NCBI GenBank assembly: GCA_014728115.1
Contig: WJME01000306.1
Span: 1 to 55,323 of the forward strand
Direction: 5' to 3'
Source of the DNA: Candidatus Zhuqueibacterota bacterium
GTDB taxonomy: Bacteria; Zhuqueibacterota; Zhuqueibacteria; Residuimicrobiales; Oceaniaggregativiventaceae
DNA: 55,323 bases
Shown piece after piece: positions 26,245 to 34,321 of the stretch. Each line of letters begins with the position of its first letter. Within the stretch, counting starts at the first letter, position 1. Under the pieces are notes generated by a model. That model ran no database searches, was not told the origin of the DNA, and saw nothing but the letters and a program-made list of their open reading frames with translations. The position numbers and the translations under genes were made by a program.

Positions 26245-27500
26245 AACGATTACTAACACTTTTGACACTTTGTTTTTTATTCCATTCGGCGTTTTCCCAA
26301 AAGCTTTTAATTCATATGGACCTTGAACAATCTGACCACCTCAAAGCTTATGGTGTTGCCTATTGGGTGCTTGAACAGGGCGTCAATGTCGAATGGTTAC
26401 TTAATTACCGAGGGGGTTCGTTTTTGATGGATCATATTCCTGCCATAGAACGAGAATGTCGAATAAGAGGTGTCAATTTTCTCGTCATCAATGCAGGAAC
26501 AATAGCCCAGATTTATACTCAAATAGAACAAGAAAATATGGATATTGTGCTTTTGGAAAAGGCTCCTCGAATATCCATCTATGCGCCTCCCAGCAAGCAA
26601 GCCTGGGATGATGCTGTCATGTTGGCGCTCGATTATGCTGAAATTCCTTATGAGACGGTGTGGGACAAGCAAGTCCTTGAAGGTGAATTGGACAAGTATG
26701 ACTGGCTTCATCTTCACCATGAGGATTTTACCGGGCAGTATGGAAAATTTTATGCCAACTATCGCAATGCGGATTGGTATCAGGATCAGGTCGAAAAAAA
26801 TGAAGCTGCAGCAAAAGAACTGGGATTTTCCAAGGTCTCAGAGCTCAAAAAAGCGGTTGCTGTCGAGATAAAGAGATATGTAGGGGCGGGTGGATTTCTA
26901 TTTGCAATGTGTTCTGCCACTGATACGTTTGATATCGCCTTGGCAGCGTTGCAAACAGATATTTGTGCAGAGGTTTTTGATGGAGATCCATTGGCCCCAC
27001 AAGCCCAGCAACAACTCGATTTCGGAAATACGTTCGCATTTGAAAATTTTGAGATTATTTCTGATCCGATGATCTATGAATATTCCAACATTGATATTCC
27101 CCCAAGCTTCGCTGCTCCTCTAAGAGGGCCTGATGCAGAGTTTTTTAAACTATTTGATTTTTCAGCCAAATATGATCCGGTTCCCACCATGTTGACACAG
27201 TGTCACGTTTCTGCTATCAAGGGATTTATGGGCCAAACGACCGGTTTTCGTAAGACGTTTATCAAAAAGTCTATAGTGATTATGGGGGAAGCTGAAGGAA
27301 CCGATCAGGTCAAATATCTGCATGGTAATTTTGGAAAGGGAACATTTACCTATTATGCAGGACATGATCCCGAAGATTATCAACATTATGTCAATGATCC
27401 ACCCACTCAATTGGTTTTGCATAAAAATTCGCCAGGATATCGTTTAATTCTAAACAACATTCTGTTCCCGGCAGCACGAAAGAAAAAGCTAAAAACATGA
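26241..27500 (+). CDS. Exported protein of the family often labelled 'asparagine synthetase B'
   Basis: This is a 419-residue protein with a signal peptide (MKRLLTLLTLCFLFHSAFSQ). The mature part begins KLLIHMDLEQSDHLKAYGVA and contains EWLLNYRGGSFL, YDWLHLHHEDFTGQYGKFY, GAGGFLFAMCSATDTFD and KGTFTYYAGHDPEDY. From memory, similar exported proteins in Bacteroidota and relatives are labelled 'asparagine synthetase B'. I see neither an N-terminal catalytic Cys2 nor a PP-loop (SGGxDS), so that name is not supported. The Gly-Gly-Phe-x-Phe-x-x-Cys turn resembles a nucleophile elbow of glutamine-amidotransferase-like folds, as does the DUF4159 protein four genes upstream. Function is unknown. It starts in an ATGA overlap with the TPR gene. 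Confidence 0.7.
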   Translation: MKRLLTLLTLCFLFHSAFSQKLLIHMDLEQSDHLKAYGVAYWVLEQGVNVEWLLNYRGGSFLMDHIPAIERECRIRGVNFLVINAGTIAQIYTQIEQENMDIVLLEKAPRISIYAPPSKQAWDDAVMLALDYAEIPYETVWDKQVLEGELDKYDWLHLHHEDFTGQYGKFYANYRNADWYQDQVEKNEAAAKELGFSKVSELKKAVAVEIKRYVGAGGFLFAMCSATDTFDIALAALQTDICAEVFDGDPLAPQAQQQLDFGNTFAFENFEIISDPMIYEYSNIDIPPSFAAPLRGPDAEFFKLFDFSAKYDPVPTMLTQCHVSAIKGFMGQTTGFRKTFIKKSIVIMGEAEGTDQVKYLHGNFGKGTFTYYAGHDPEDYQHYVNDPPTQLVLHKNSPGYRLILNNILFPAARKKKLKT

Positions 27501-27508
27501 GGATGCCC

Positions 27509-27910
27509 ATGAAAGCCGAAACATTTCCAGTACGTACCTCCTCGAGAAATCAATTTCTGAATATTGACCGGCAAATCCAAAATATCATTGACAAAAACGA
27601 CATGGATAGCGGATTGTGTACTATTTTTGTATTGCACACGACAGCCGGAGTGACGATCAATGAAAATGCTGATCCTGATGTCGTTCGTGATATAGACATG
27701 CATATGAAAAAGCTTGTGCCCAAAGATGCCAATTTTCAGCATTTAGAGGGAAATTCTGATTCTCATATAAAATCGAGTTTGATCGGTCCTTCTTTAACGG
27801 TCATCGTCGAGAACGGTCAGCTTCAATTGGGGACTTGGCAATCGATATATTTTTGCGAATTTGATGGTCCAAGGCAGCGCAGCGTTATGGTTAAACTTGT
27901 TCAGGGCTAG
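27509..27910 (+). CDS. YjbQ family protein (UPF0047)
   Basis: This 133-residue protein belongs to the YjbQ/UPF0047 family. Family members can show weak thiamin-phosphate synthase activity, but their physiological role is unclear. Signatures are CTIFVLHTTAGVTINENADP, HLEGNSDSHIKSSLIGPSL and the C-terminal LGTWQSIYFCEFDGPRQRSV. The His and Asn/Asp residues of the family's metal site are present. ATG 27509 is preferred because GAGGA lies 5-6 bases upstream; the in-frame ATG at 27497 overlaps the previous gene. It appears to be a passenger in the envelope-gene operon. Confidence 0.88.
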   Translation: MKAETFPVRTSSRNQFLNIDRQIQNIIDKNDMDSGLCTIFVLHTTAGVTINENADPDVVRDIDMHMKKLVPKDANFQHLEGNSDSHIKSSLIGPSLTVIVENGQLQLGTWQSIYFCEFDGPRQRSVMVKLVQG

Positions 27911-27918
27911 AGTGCATC

Positions 27919-28692
27919 ATGAAATCGCTTTTTAAGCGTCAAAAGATCACTGTTCCTCCATATACAGCGCTGTCTGAAATCTATGATACCGTCATGTCGC
28001 ATGTAAATTATCGCGAATGGGCATATTACGTTAATGAACTGATCGATCATATCGGACTCGAAATCAGAACCATTATTGATATTTCCTGTGGCACGGGATC
28101 TTTTGCATTTGAATTGGAACGTCTGCATTATGACGTGCTTGGATGTGATTATTCGAGTAAAATGGTGTCCAAAGCCATCCTAAAGGCTCAACAACGCAAA
28201 AGTAATATCCGATTTTGGAATGCGGACATGTGCTATACCAGCTGGTGCCGACCTGTTCAGGCAGTTGTAAGTTTATATGACAGTATGAATTATCTTTTAC
28301 AAGAACATCTTTGGCACAAATGCTTGTCGCAAATCTATTCGTCTCTGCCACACAACGGTTTGTTTATTTTTGACGTGAGTACTGTATCCAATTCACAATT
28401 CTATTTCAATGACTATGTTCAAAGAGAACGCACAGATAAGATGAGTTATGTCAGACAAAGCATCTTTCATCGCAAGAATAAAATTCAGGAAAATAATTTC
28501 GAAATTCAACTTGTCTCCCGTCCAGGCATTATCTATCATGAACAACATCGCCAGCAAATTCATGATTTGCAAACGTTGCAACGATGGATCGAGGAAACAT
28601 CCTTTAAAGTCATTGGATTGTATGAAGGATTCACTCTTTCTCCAGGCACTGAAAAATCGGAACGCGTACACTTTGTCCTATTAAAAGAATAG
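27919..28692 (+). CDS. Class I SAM-dependent methyltransferase
   Basis: This is a 257-residue protein with the Rossmann-fold methyltransferase motif I IIDISCGTGSFAFELERLHY (about 54-73). Motif II GCDYSSKMVSKA and RFWNADMCYTS follow, then VVSLYDSMNYLLQ in the position of motif IV. The second half, with a beta-rich insert (IIYHEQHRQQIHDLQTLQRW), resembles small-molecule methyltransferases. The substrate cannot be deduced. It lies 8 bases after yjbQ and 4 bases before ftsE. Confidence 0.85.
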   Translation: MKSLFKRQKITVPPYTALSEIYDTVMSHVNYREWAYYVNELIDHIGLEIRTIIDISCGTGSFAFELERLHYDVLGCDYSSKMVSKAILKAQQRKSNIRFWNADMCYTSWCRPVQAVVSLYDSMNYLLQEHLWHKCLSQIYSSLPHNGLFIFDVSTVSNSQFYFNDYVQRERTDKMSYVRQSIFHRKNKIQENNFEIQLVSRPGIIYHEQHRQQIHDLQTLQRWIEETSFKVIGLYEGFTLSPGTEKSERVHFVLLKE

Positions 28693-28696
28693 ACGA

Positions 28697-29350
28697 ATGG
28701 TAGAACTTCAGAACATAAAAGTGAGTTACAAGACCGGCGATGGAGTCAGTGGGGTGTCTTTTCATATTGCTCCCGGTGAATTTGTGTTTCTCGTTGGGCC
28801 CAGTGGTGCGGGAAAATCGACCATTCTTAAAACCATCTATATGGAAATGATACCCACCGAAGGAAGTGTAAAGGTGGGTGACTATCATTCTGTTTTTATT
28901 CACAAAAAAGAAATCCCCTATCTTCGCCGAAGACTCGGGATCGTCTTTCAAGATTTTAAACTACTTCCGGATCGGGATGTGTTCGAAAACGTCGCTTTTA
29001 CCCTCAAAGTGATTGGAAAAAACAAAAAAGAGATCAAAAGACGGGTTTTAAGAGTACTTGCTGATGTGGGATTGAGTCATAAAGCAAGAAAATATCCGCA
29101 CGAATTATCCGGTGGCGAACAACAGCGAGTTTCTATTGCGCGTTCCATTGTCAATGAACCGTATGTTTTGCTCGCAGATGAACCCACAGGAAATCTTGAT
29201 CCTGATACGGCTGCAGGGATTATGGATTTGCTCGTACGGATTCATGCTAGAGGAACAAGTGTCTTGATGGCCACCCATAACTATCCGATGGTGAAACAAT
29301 ATCCCTTTGCGCGTGTTATAAGAATAAATAACGGACAGATCGTTCAATGA
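28697..29350 (+). CDS. ftsE: Cell division ATP-binding protein FtsE
   Basis: FtsE is the ATPase of the FtsEX complex that activates cell-wall hydrolases at the septum. The 217-residue product has Walker [10 protein letters not shown] at 34-42, a Q-loop in [19 protein letters not shown] and the ABC signature [15 protein letters not shown]. Walker B is [13 protein letters not shown] and the H-loop is ATHN. Residues such as [10 protein letters not shown] are typical for FtsE among MacB-like ATPases. It overlaps ftsX by 4 bases (ATGA), the usual arrangement. Confidence 0.95.
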   Translation: MVELQNIKVSYKTGDGVSGVSFHIAPGEFVFLVGPSGAGKSTILKTIYMEMIPTEGSVKVGDYHSVFIHKKEIPYLRRRLGIVFQDFKLLPDRDVFENVAFTLKVIGKNKKEIKRRVLRVLADVGLSHKARKYPHELSGGEQQRVSIARSIVNEPYVLLADEPTGNLDPDTAAGIMDLLVRIHARGTSVLMATHNYPMVKQYPFARVIRINNGQIVQ

Positions 29351-30198
29351 TCGGGTATTTGCTAAAGGAAGCATTTGACGGGTTTAAACGGGCCAAGCTT
29401 TCATCCTTGTTTTCTGTGATGACAGTAGCCTTTCTGCTCATTTTAATAGGATTATTTAGCCTTTTGGCCCAAAATGTCGATCGATTTATTCATCTGCTGC
29501 GAGCAGAGTATGATATTCAGGTCTACATTGCCAACTATCTGAATGATCAGGAAATCGAAGCACTGCGGGTTGAATTAACAGCGATGCCTGAGATTAACCG
29601 GATCGAGTTTTATTCAAAAGAGGCAGCAGCGCGAGAGTTTCGGCAACAGTTTGGTGAGCAAGTGTTCGAAATATTAGAGGAAAATCCGCTGCCATCGACA
29701 TTCAACATGGAATTGAATCCGCAGTTTCGCCAATCCGGTGATATTCAAGCCCTTGTGCATGAGCTGTCGGAATGGCCTGGCGTAGAAGAGGTCGTTCATC
29801 AGAGCCAGGCATTGCATCAATTGGCATCATTTTCATCAAAGGCTGGATGGGTTAACATTTTTCTGGCTATTTTTGTGATTATCGGCTCATTGTTGGTGAT
29901 GTTTCATTCTATTCGCCTGGCCATATTTGCCAGGAGACACATCATCTCGACAATGGAGCTTGTCGGTGCCACTCGTTCGTTCATTCGTTGGCCTTATCTG
30001 ATTGAAGGGCTTGTGCAAGGATTCGTGGGAGGCATTTTGGCCTCTATTGTTATGTATGGTGTAATGGCTTTTGTCAATGTCCAGGCCCCGAATTTGATTC
30101 ATGCGACTTTTTTCGAGTATGGTTTGATCATTGGATTGGGGACCCTGCTGGGATTTTTTGCATCTCTTTTAGCTGTTCGTAGATTTTTAAATGATTAG
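29347..30198 (+). CDS. ftsX: Cell division protein FtsX
   Basis: FtsX is the membrane partner of FtsE; its extracytoplasmic loop contacts hydrolase activators. The 283-residue product has the family layout. TM1 is LFSVMTVAFLLILIGLFSLL and a periplasmic domain follows (about 48-165, with YDIQVYIANYLNDQEIEAL and INRIEFYSKEAA). The C-terminal three helices include VNIFLAIFVIIGSLLVMF, the conserved TMELVGATRSFIRWPYLIEG loop and LASIVMYGVMAFV. It ends the long operon; the hrcA promoter follows. Confidence 0.94.
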   Translation: MIGYLLKEAFDGFKRAKLSSLFSVMTVAFLLILIGLFSLLAQNVDRFIHLLRAEYDIQVYIANYLNDQEIEALRVELTAMPEINRIEFYSKEAAAREFRQQFGEQVFEILEENPLPSTFNMELNPQFRQSGDIQALVHELSEWPGVEEVVHQSQALHQLASFSSKAGWVNIFLAIFVIIGSLLVMFHSIRLAIFARRHIISTMELVGATRSFIRWPYLIEGLVQGFVGGILASIVMYGVMAFVNVQAPNLIHATFFEYGLIIGLGTLLGFFASLLAVRRFLND

Positions 30199-30226
30199 TG
30201 AGTATTTTTGCGTTATGAATTTTCAC

Positions 30227-30255
30227 TTGACAACTCACTGAAAAATTAGTATCTT
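30227..30255 (+). promoter_or_regulatory. Sigma-70-like promoter for hrcA-grpE-dnaJ
   Basis: A consensus -35 TTGACA (30227-30232) is separated by exactly 17 bases from TATCTT (30250-30255). Transcription would start near 30262, giving a leader of about 30 bases. No CIRCE operator (TTAGCACTC-N9-GAGTGCTAA) overlaps it or follows it. Confidence 0.6.
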
Positions 30256-30291
30256 GGTTGGATTTAACCATGTCTATTGGTGTCGTTTTGT

Positions 30292-31326
30292 ATGAGCTTA
30301 GATGAACTAACAGAACGAGAGCGACTGGTTTTTTTGTCAATTATACATGGGTTTGTCAAGACCGCCGAACCTGTCGGATCACGATATTTGGCAAAATATT
30401 ACAATTTGAATCTCAGCCCATCTTCCATTCGAAATGTCATGACCGATTTGGAAGAAAAAGGGCTTATTGCGCAGCCTCATACATCGGCAGGACGAATTCC
30501 TACCGATAGTGGCTTTCGTAAATATGTCAATAGCCTGACAGGCATTGCCAAACTCAGCACCGAAGAGCGCAACACCATCATTCAACGCCTGGCACGATTT
30601 TCCCAGGATATGGATTTGATCATCGAAAAGGCGTCTGAAGTGATGAGCGATATTTCCAGTCAGTTGGGTGTGGCACTTGCTCCACGATTCAATCAGGGAC
30701 ATGTGGAAAAAATCGATTTAGTACCTGTCGCTGAAGGTAAGCTGCTTCTGGTTTTGAGCATTCGATCCGGCCTTGTCAAGACGATTATGTTAGAGATTAA
30801 TGAAAACGTCCCCAGAGACCTGGTCGAAACCACGGTTCAAATTCTCAATGAGCGGCTGCATGACCTCACAGTCGATGAGCTGCAGAGTTCGCTCTTTGAT
30901 CGATTCAAGGATATTGATGAGAAAAGTCGTTCTTTAATAGAGGCCATTGGCCACAACACACTTGATTTGATGAGTACCGAATCAACTCGGTCTATTCATT
31001 TGACCGGAACCCGGTTTGTGATCTCTCAACCTGAATTCGAATCGACAGACAAAATCGGCAAAATTTTGGAACTGATCGATAGACGCGATTTGCTGATCAG
31101 GGTTTTGGGAGAAAATCAAAAAGAAGGGGTTTCGATTGTTATTGGTGAAGAGAATCAAGAAGCACTGATGAAACACTGCAGCGTCATTACCACTACCTAT
31201 CGGTATGAAGATGCAGTGGGAACCATCGGTGTAATCGGACCTACACGTATGCAGTATGATAAAGTGATTGCTTTGGTAACGTTTATGGCCGATACGCTGA
31301 GTTATTTTATGAGCAAGTCAAAATGA
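30292..31326 (+). CDS. hrcA: Heat-inducible transcription repressor HrcA
   Basis: HrcA represses heat-shock chaperone operons by binding CIRCE. The 344-residue product has the N-terminal winged helix (LTERERLVFLSIIHGFVKTAEPVGS, then LSPSSIRNVMTDLEEKGLI). The highly conserved QPHTSAGRIPTDSGFRKYV follows. The GAF-like central part has LVPVAEGKLLLVL, and TTTYRYEDAVGTIGVIGPTRMQYDK lies near the C-terminus. The ATG at 30292 is preferred over a TTG at 30277. Length is normal. It heads the hrcA-grpE-dnaJ set. Confidence 0.95.
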   Translation: MSLDELTERERLVFLSIIHGFVKTAEPVGSRYLAKYYNLNLSPSSIRNVMTDLEEKGLIAQPHTSAGRIPTDSGFRKYVNSLTGIAKLSTEERNTIIQRLARFSQDMDLIIEKASEVMSDISSQLGVALAPRFNQGHVEKIDLVPVAEGKLLLVLSIRSGLVKTIMLEINENVPRDLVETTVQILNERLHDLTVDELQSSLFDRFKDIDEKSRSLIEAIGHNTLDLMSTESTRSIHLTGTRFVISQPEFESTDKIGKILELIDRRDLLIRVLGENQKEGVSIVIGEENQEALMKHCSVITTTYRYEDAVGTIGVIGPTRMQYDKVIALVTFMADTLSYFMSKSK

Positions 31327-31348
31327 ATGACCCGGTATCGGGTCTCAA

Positions 31349-31954
31349 ATGAAAATCCAGGAACCGAAATATTTCCAGTATAAAATGAACACAAATAAAG
31401 AAAAAGAACACCAGGAAAATCAAAACACGGATACCGACGTAACCCTTGATGAAGAGATGGTCGAAAACGTGACCAAAGAGTCTGAATCCGAAAAGGAAAC
31501 AGACCAACGGCGAATTGAGGAGCTATTAAAAGAAAACACGGATTTAAAAGATCAACTCTTGCGCTTTGCCGCAGAATTTGATAATTTTAGGAAACGTGTA
31601 GAAAGAGAAAATCGAAACCTCGTCGATAATACTGTTGCGGATATAATTTCCCGTTTCTTGCCGGTTTTGGATGATCTCGAAAGGTCAATCCAGGCGACAG
31701 AAGCCAAAGAAGATGAGAATCCCCTGTTGGAAGGGGTAAAGCTGGTCCACAAAAACTTTGTCAAAATTTTGGCGGATATGGGGCTGGAGCCGATGGAATC
31801 GGTCGGCAAAGAATTTGATCCGGACAAGCACGATGCGATGATGCAGATGAAGGTAGAAGGAATGGAACCGCATCTGGTTGTTGACGAACATGTGAGAGGT
31901 TATCTTTTTAGAGACAAAGTCATTCGTCATGCAAAGGTTATTGTCAGTGCATGA
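31349..31954 (+). CDS. grpE: Nucleotide exchange factor GrpE
   Basis: GrpE releases ADP from DnaK. The product has 201 residues from 31349, or 189 from a second ATG at 31385. An acidic, variable N-terminus precedes the long dimerising coiled coil (IEELLKENTDLKDQLLRFAA, EFDNFRKRVERE). The beta-domain has HDAMMQMKVEGMEPHLVVDE and VRGYLFRDKVIRHAKVIV, with the family's G-Y-x-x-x-x-R/K-V-x-R-x-A-x-V pattern. Neither start has a convincing Shine-Dalgarno. dnaJ follows after 26 bases. dnaK is not in the window. Confidence 0.94.
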   Translation: MKIQEPKYFQYKMNTNKEKEHQENQNTDTDVTLDEEMVENVTKESESEKETDQRRIEELLKENTDLKDQLLRFAAEFDNFRKRVERENRNLVDNTVADIISRFLPVLDDLERSIQATEAKEDENPLLEGVKLVHKNFVKILADMGLEPMESVGKEFDPDKHDAMMQMKVEGMEPHLVVDEHVRGYLFRDKVIRHAKVIVSA

Positions 31955-31980
31955 TGGTATTATAAACATTGAAACGGTAT

Positions 31981-33114
31981 ATGGCAGATCAAGATTTATA
32001 TAAAACATTGGGTGTTTCCCGGGATGCCAGCCAGGCAGAAATAAAAAAAGCCTACCGCAAGCTGGCCATGCAATATCATCCTGATCGCAACCCCGACGAC
32101 AAAGAGGCTGAAGATAAATTCAAGCAAGTCGGGGAAGCTTATTCCGTCCTGTCAGATCCTGAAAAACGTCGCCGATATGATCAATTTGGTAGTGCGGGAA
32201 TGCGCGGAGGTGGCACGGGTGGATTTGGCGGTGCAGGAGGTATGGGATTCGATCCGTTCGATATCTTTAGAGAAGTCTTTGGTGGCGGGTTTGGCGATAT
32301 TTTTGGCGGGGGGGGCCATGGACGCCAGCGGTCCACTGTCCAGCGCGGATCCGATTTGCAAATTCGAATAAAGCTGAGTTTGGAAGAAATTGCGCAAGAC
32401 ACAACTAAAAAAGTCAAACTCAAACGACTGATCGCTTGTGAAACATGTGACGGGTCAGGTGCAAAGCCCGGCACCGGAAAAGAAACCTGCCCCATGTGTC
32501 ATGGAAATGGTGAAGTTGCATACCGGCAAGGATTTTTTACCCTGGCGCGGACATGCCCTCGCTGTCACGGAGAAGGTTCCATTATTAGCCAACCCTGCTC
32601 TGATTGTCAGGGTGACGGTCGTGTCAAAGGCGAGTCCACTATAGAGGTTGATATCCCCCATGGTGTTTCTCAAGGACAATATCTAACCATCCGAAATGCT
32701 GGCAATGTCGGCCCTCGTGGGGGGCCAATCGGAGATGTCATTGTTTTGATCGAAGAAGAGGAACATTCATTCTTTGAGCGACATGGCGATGATATACTGT
32801 ACGATTTGCATCTGAGCTTTCCAAATGCTGCTTTGGGCGCAGAAGTACAAGTTCCAACCCTTAACGGCAAAGCAAAAATAAATATCCCTTCAGGGACTCA
32901 AAGTGGTAAAATTTTAAGAATGAGAGGCAAAGGCATTCCTCACCTGAATTCCAGCGGGTCTGGTGATCAATTGATTCGCATACAGATTTATACTCCCAAA
33001 AAGCTTTCAGATGAGGAACGCAAGATTTTACAGGATCTGGAACAACGAGAAAATATGCATCCTAAAAGAGGGGAAAAAGGCTTTTTTGAGCGTGTGAAAG
33101 AAGCGTTTATGTAA
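31981..33114 (+). CDS. dnaJ: Chaperone protein DnaJ
   Basis: DnaJ delivers clients to DnaK and stimulates its ATPase. The 377-residue class A protein has the J domain ([20 protein letters not shown], with the HPD tripeptide in YHPDRNP). A Gly/Phe-rich linker with many GG repeats follows (about 70-115). Four zinc-finger repeats come next ([32 protein letters not shown]), then the C-terminal beta-sandwich domains. ATG 31981 is chosen over a TTG 12 bases earlier. The stop codon is followed with no gap by the ATG of the ComEA-like gene. Confidence 0.97.
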   Translation: MADQDLYKTLGVSRDASQAEIKKAYRKLAMQYHPDRNPDDKEAEDKFKQVGEAYSVLSDPEKRRRYDQFGSAGMRGGGTGGFGGAGGMGFDPFDIFREVFGGGFGDIFGGGGHGRQRSTVQRGSDLQIRIKLSLEEIAQDTTKKVKLKRLIACETCDGSGAKPGTGKETCPMCHGNGEVAYRQGFFTLARTCPRCHGEGSIISQPCSDCQGDGRVKGESTIEVDIPHGVSQGQYLTIRNAGNVGPRGGPIGDVIVLIEEEEHSFFERHGDDILYDLHLSFPNAALGAEVQVPTLNGKAKINIPSGTQSGKILRMRGKGIPHLNSSGSGDQLIRIQIYTPKKLSDEERKILQDLEQRENMHPKRGEKGFFERVKEAFM

Positions 33115-33555
33115 ATGATAGGATTTACAAAACAAGAAAAACGCTTTGCCTTGTTTTTTCTCGTGTCTATCATTGTCGGAACGGGGGTCAAGGCTTATCG
33201 ACAGCAACACTTGTCGAAACCCGATTCTGAATGGCAGGAACATTATCAGGCTGTTCTCACGGATTTCAGACAAAAAGCCCATTCGGATGAAGATACGATT
33301 ACCCAGCAACAAGCATCCATTCAAAAAGCCACTCCTCGGATTCAAAAAAGTGATCTTGTAGAATCTATAGATATCAATCATGCGACTCTGATCCAATTGC
33401 AAACATTACCTAAAATCGGGCCGGTTCTGGCTCAAAGAATCATCGATTTTCGGGACGATAATGGTCCCTTTAAATCTATAGATGAAATCAAAAGCGTCAA
33501 GGGAATTGGTCCGAAAACATTTATCGTCATAAAGAATCATATAAAAGTTGAATGA
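33115..33555 (+). CDS. ComEA-like helix-hairpin-helix protein, membrane-anchored
   Basis: This is a 146-residue protein with one N-terminal membrane helix (FALFFLVSIIVGTGVKAY) and a charged linker. The C-terminal double helix-hairpin-helix has SIDINHATLIQLQTLPKIGP, VLAQRIIDFRD, NGPFKSIDEIKSVKGIGPKT. This is the ComEA DNA-binding module, which in competent bacteria captures incoming double-stranded DNA in the periplasm. It starts directly after the dnaJ stop (TAAATG). A ComE1/Tex-like housekeeping role is also possible. The next three genes are pilin-machinery-like, which supports a link to DNA uptake, but that is inference. Confidence 0.82.
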   Translation: MIGFTKQEKRFALFFLVSIIVGTGVKAYRQQHLSKPDSEWQEHYQAVLTDFRQKAHSDEDTITQQQASIQKATPRIQKSDLVESIDINHATLIQLQTLPKIGPVLAQRIIDFRDDNGPFKSIDEIKSVKGIGPKTFIVIKNHIKVE

Positions 33556-33593
33556 ATTGCCGTGGTTTAAGTTTTTCAAATTCAGGAGGAGTA

Positions 33594-34277
33594 ATGGCAA
33601 ACCAAGTAAGATATCTGAACCCAAAAGGATCGATCATCTACAAACTTTTGATCGTGGTTTTGGTTGTTGTGTTGATCTTTTCTATTGTCTATCCAACCCG
33701 GTTGTGGGAAAAAGAACAAGCCAATCAAACAGAGTGCAGACATAACATGACCCACATTCTCTATGCTGAATTGGTATACTTGATGGAAAAAGACGCATAT
33801 ACGGATACGGTGGAAAATGCTGTAAATCTTATCAAACAAGATACCACGGGTGCTTTGTTACGTCAGTTTGCGAATATCGATTCGGTCTTGTCCGATCAAA
33901 TCATCGCATACCTAAAAAAACAAGACACTACAGCAGCTGCGATTATCGATACCTTGCATCGCTTTGGCTATCAACGCGACTTGGATACCACTGCTGCCCT
34001 GATTTTGGATTCACTACGGACATATGACAAATACAAGCACGTCATAGATTCAATGGCGATTTTTGCATTGGATTATCTTTATGAATGCCCCACCATCATG
34101 GAACCCTATAAGGTGGCATGGTACGATACGGCAGCATACAAAGAGATTTTTATCAGATGTCCTTTGGATTCATTAGATAGTTTAAACGTCGCAAATGATT
34201 TTATGATGAATACGATTGGTGGATTGCGCATTTCCAATCATGGCCATATCGACAATGGTGAATTGTCATGGGAGTGA
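33594..34277 (+). CDS. Pseudopilin-like membrane-anchored protein
   Basis: The product has 227 residues. The start at 33594 is supported by AGGAGG; an earlier frame opening at 33552 is not needed. One N-terminal membrane helix (IIYKLLIVVLVVVLIFSIVY) is followed by ECRHNMTHILYAELVYLMEK. Cys-Pro motifs (ECPTIMEPYKV, RCPLDSLDSL) and the tail LRISNHGHIDNGELSWE come later. These echo the Cys-Asn-Met/Leu helix and CP...NHGxI..G..SW endings of GspG-type pseudopilins, but the G-FTLxE prepilin peptidase site is absent. A repeated DTT(A/G)A segment (three copies, about residues 80-130) looks inserted. Function is unknown; I infer a pilin-derived, permanently anchored component. Confidence 0.55.
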   Translation: MANQVRYLNPKGSIIYKLLIVVLVVVLIFSIVYPTRLWEKEQANQTECRHNMTHILYAELVYLMEKDAYTDTVENAVNLIKQDTTGALLRQFANIDSVLSDQIIAYLKKQDTTAAAIIDTLHRFGYQRDLDTTAALILDSLRTYDKYKHVIDSMAIFALDYLYECPTIMEPYKVAWYDTAAYKEIFIRCPLDSLDSLNVANDFMMNTIGGLRISNHGHIDNGELSWE

Positions 34278-34321
34278 TGTTTTTTTCTCAATACGGTGGT
34301 TGAATGATAAAGGGGAATTGA

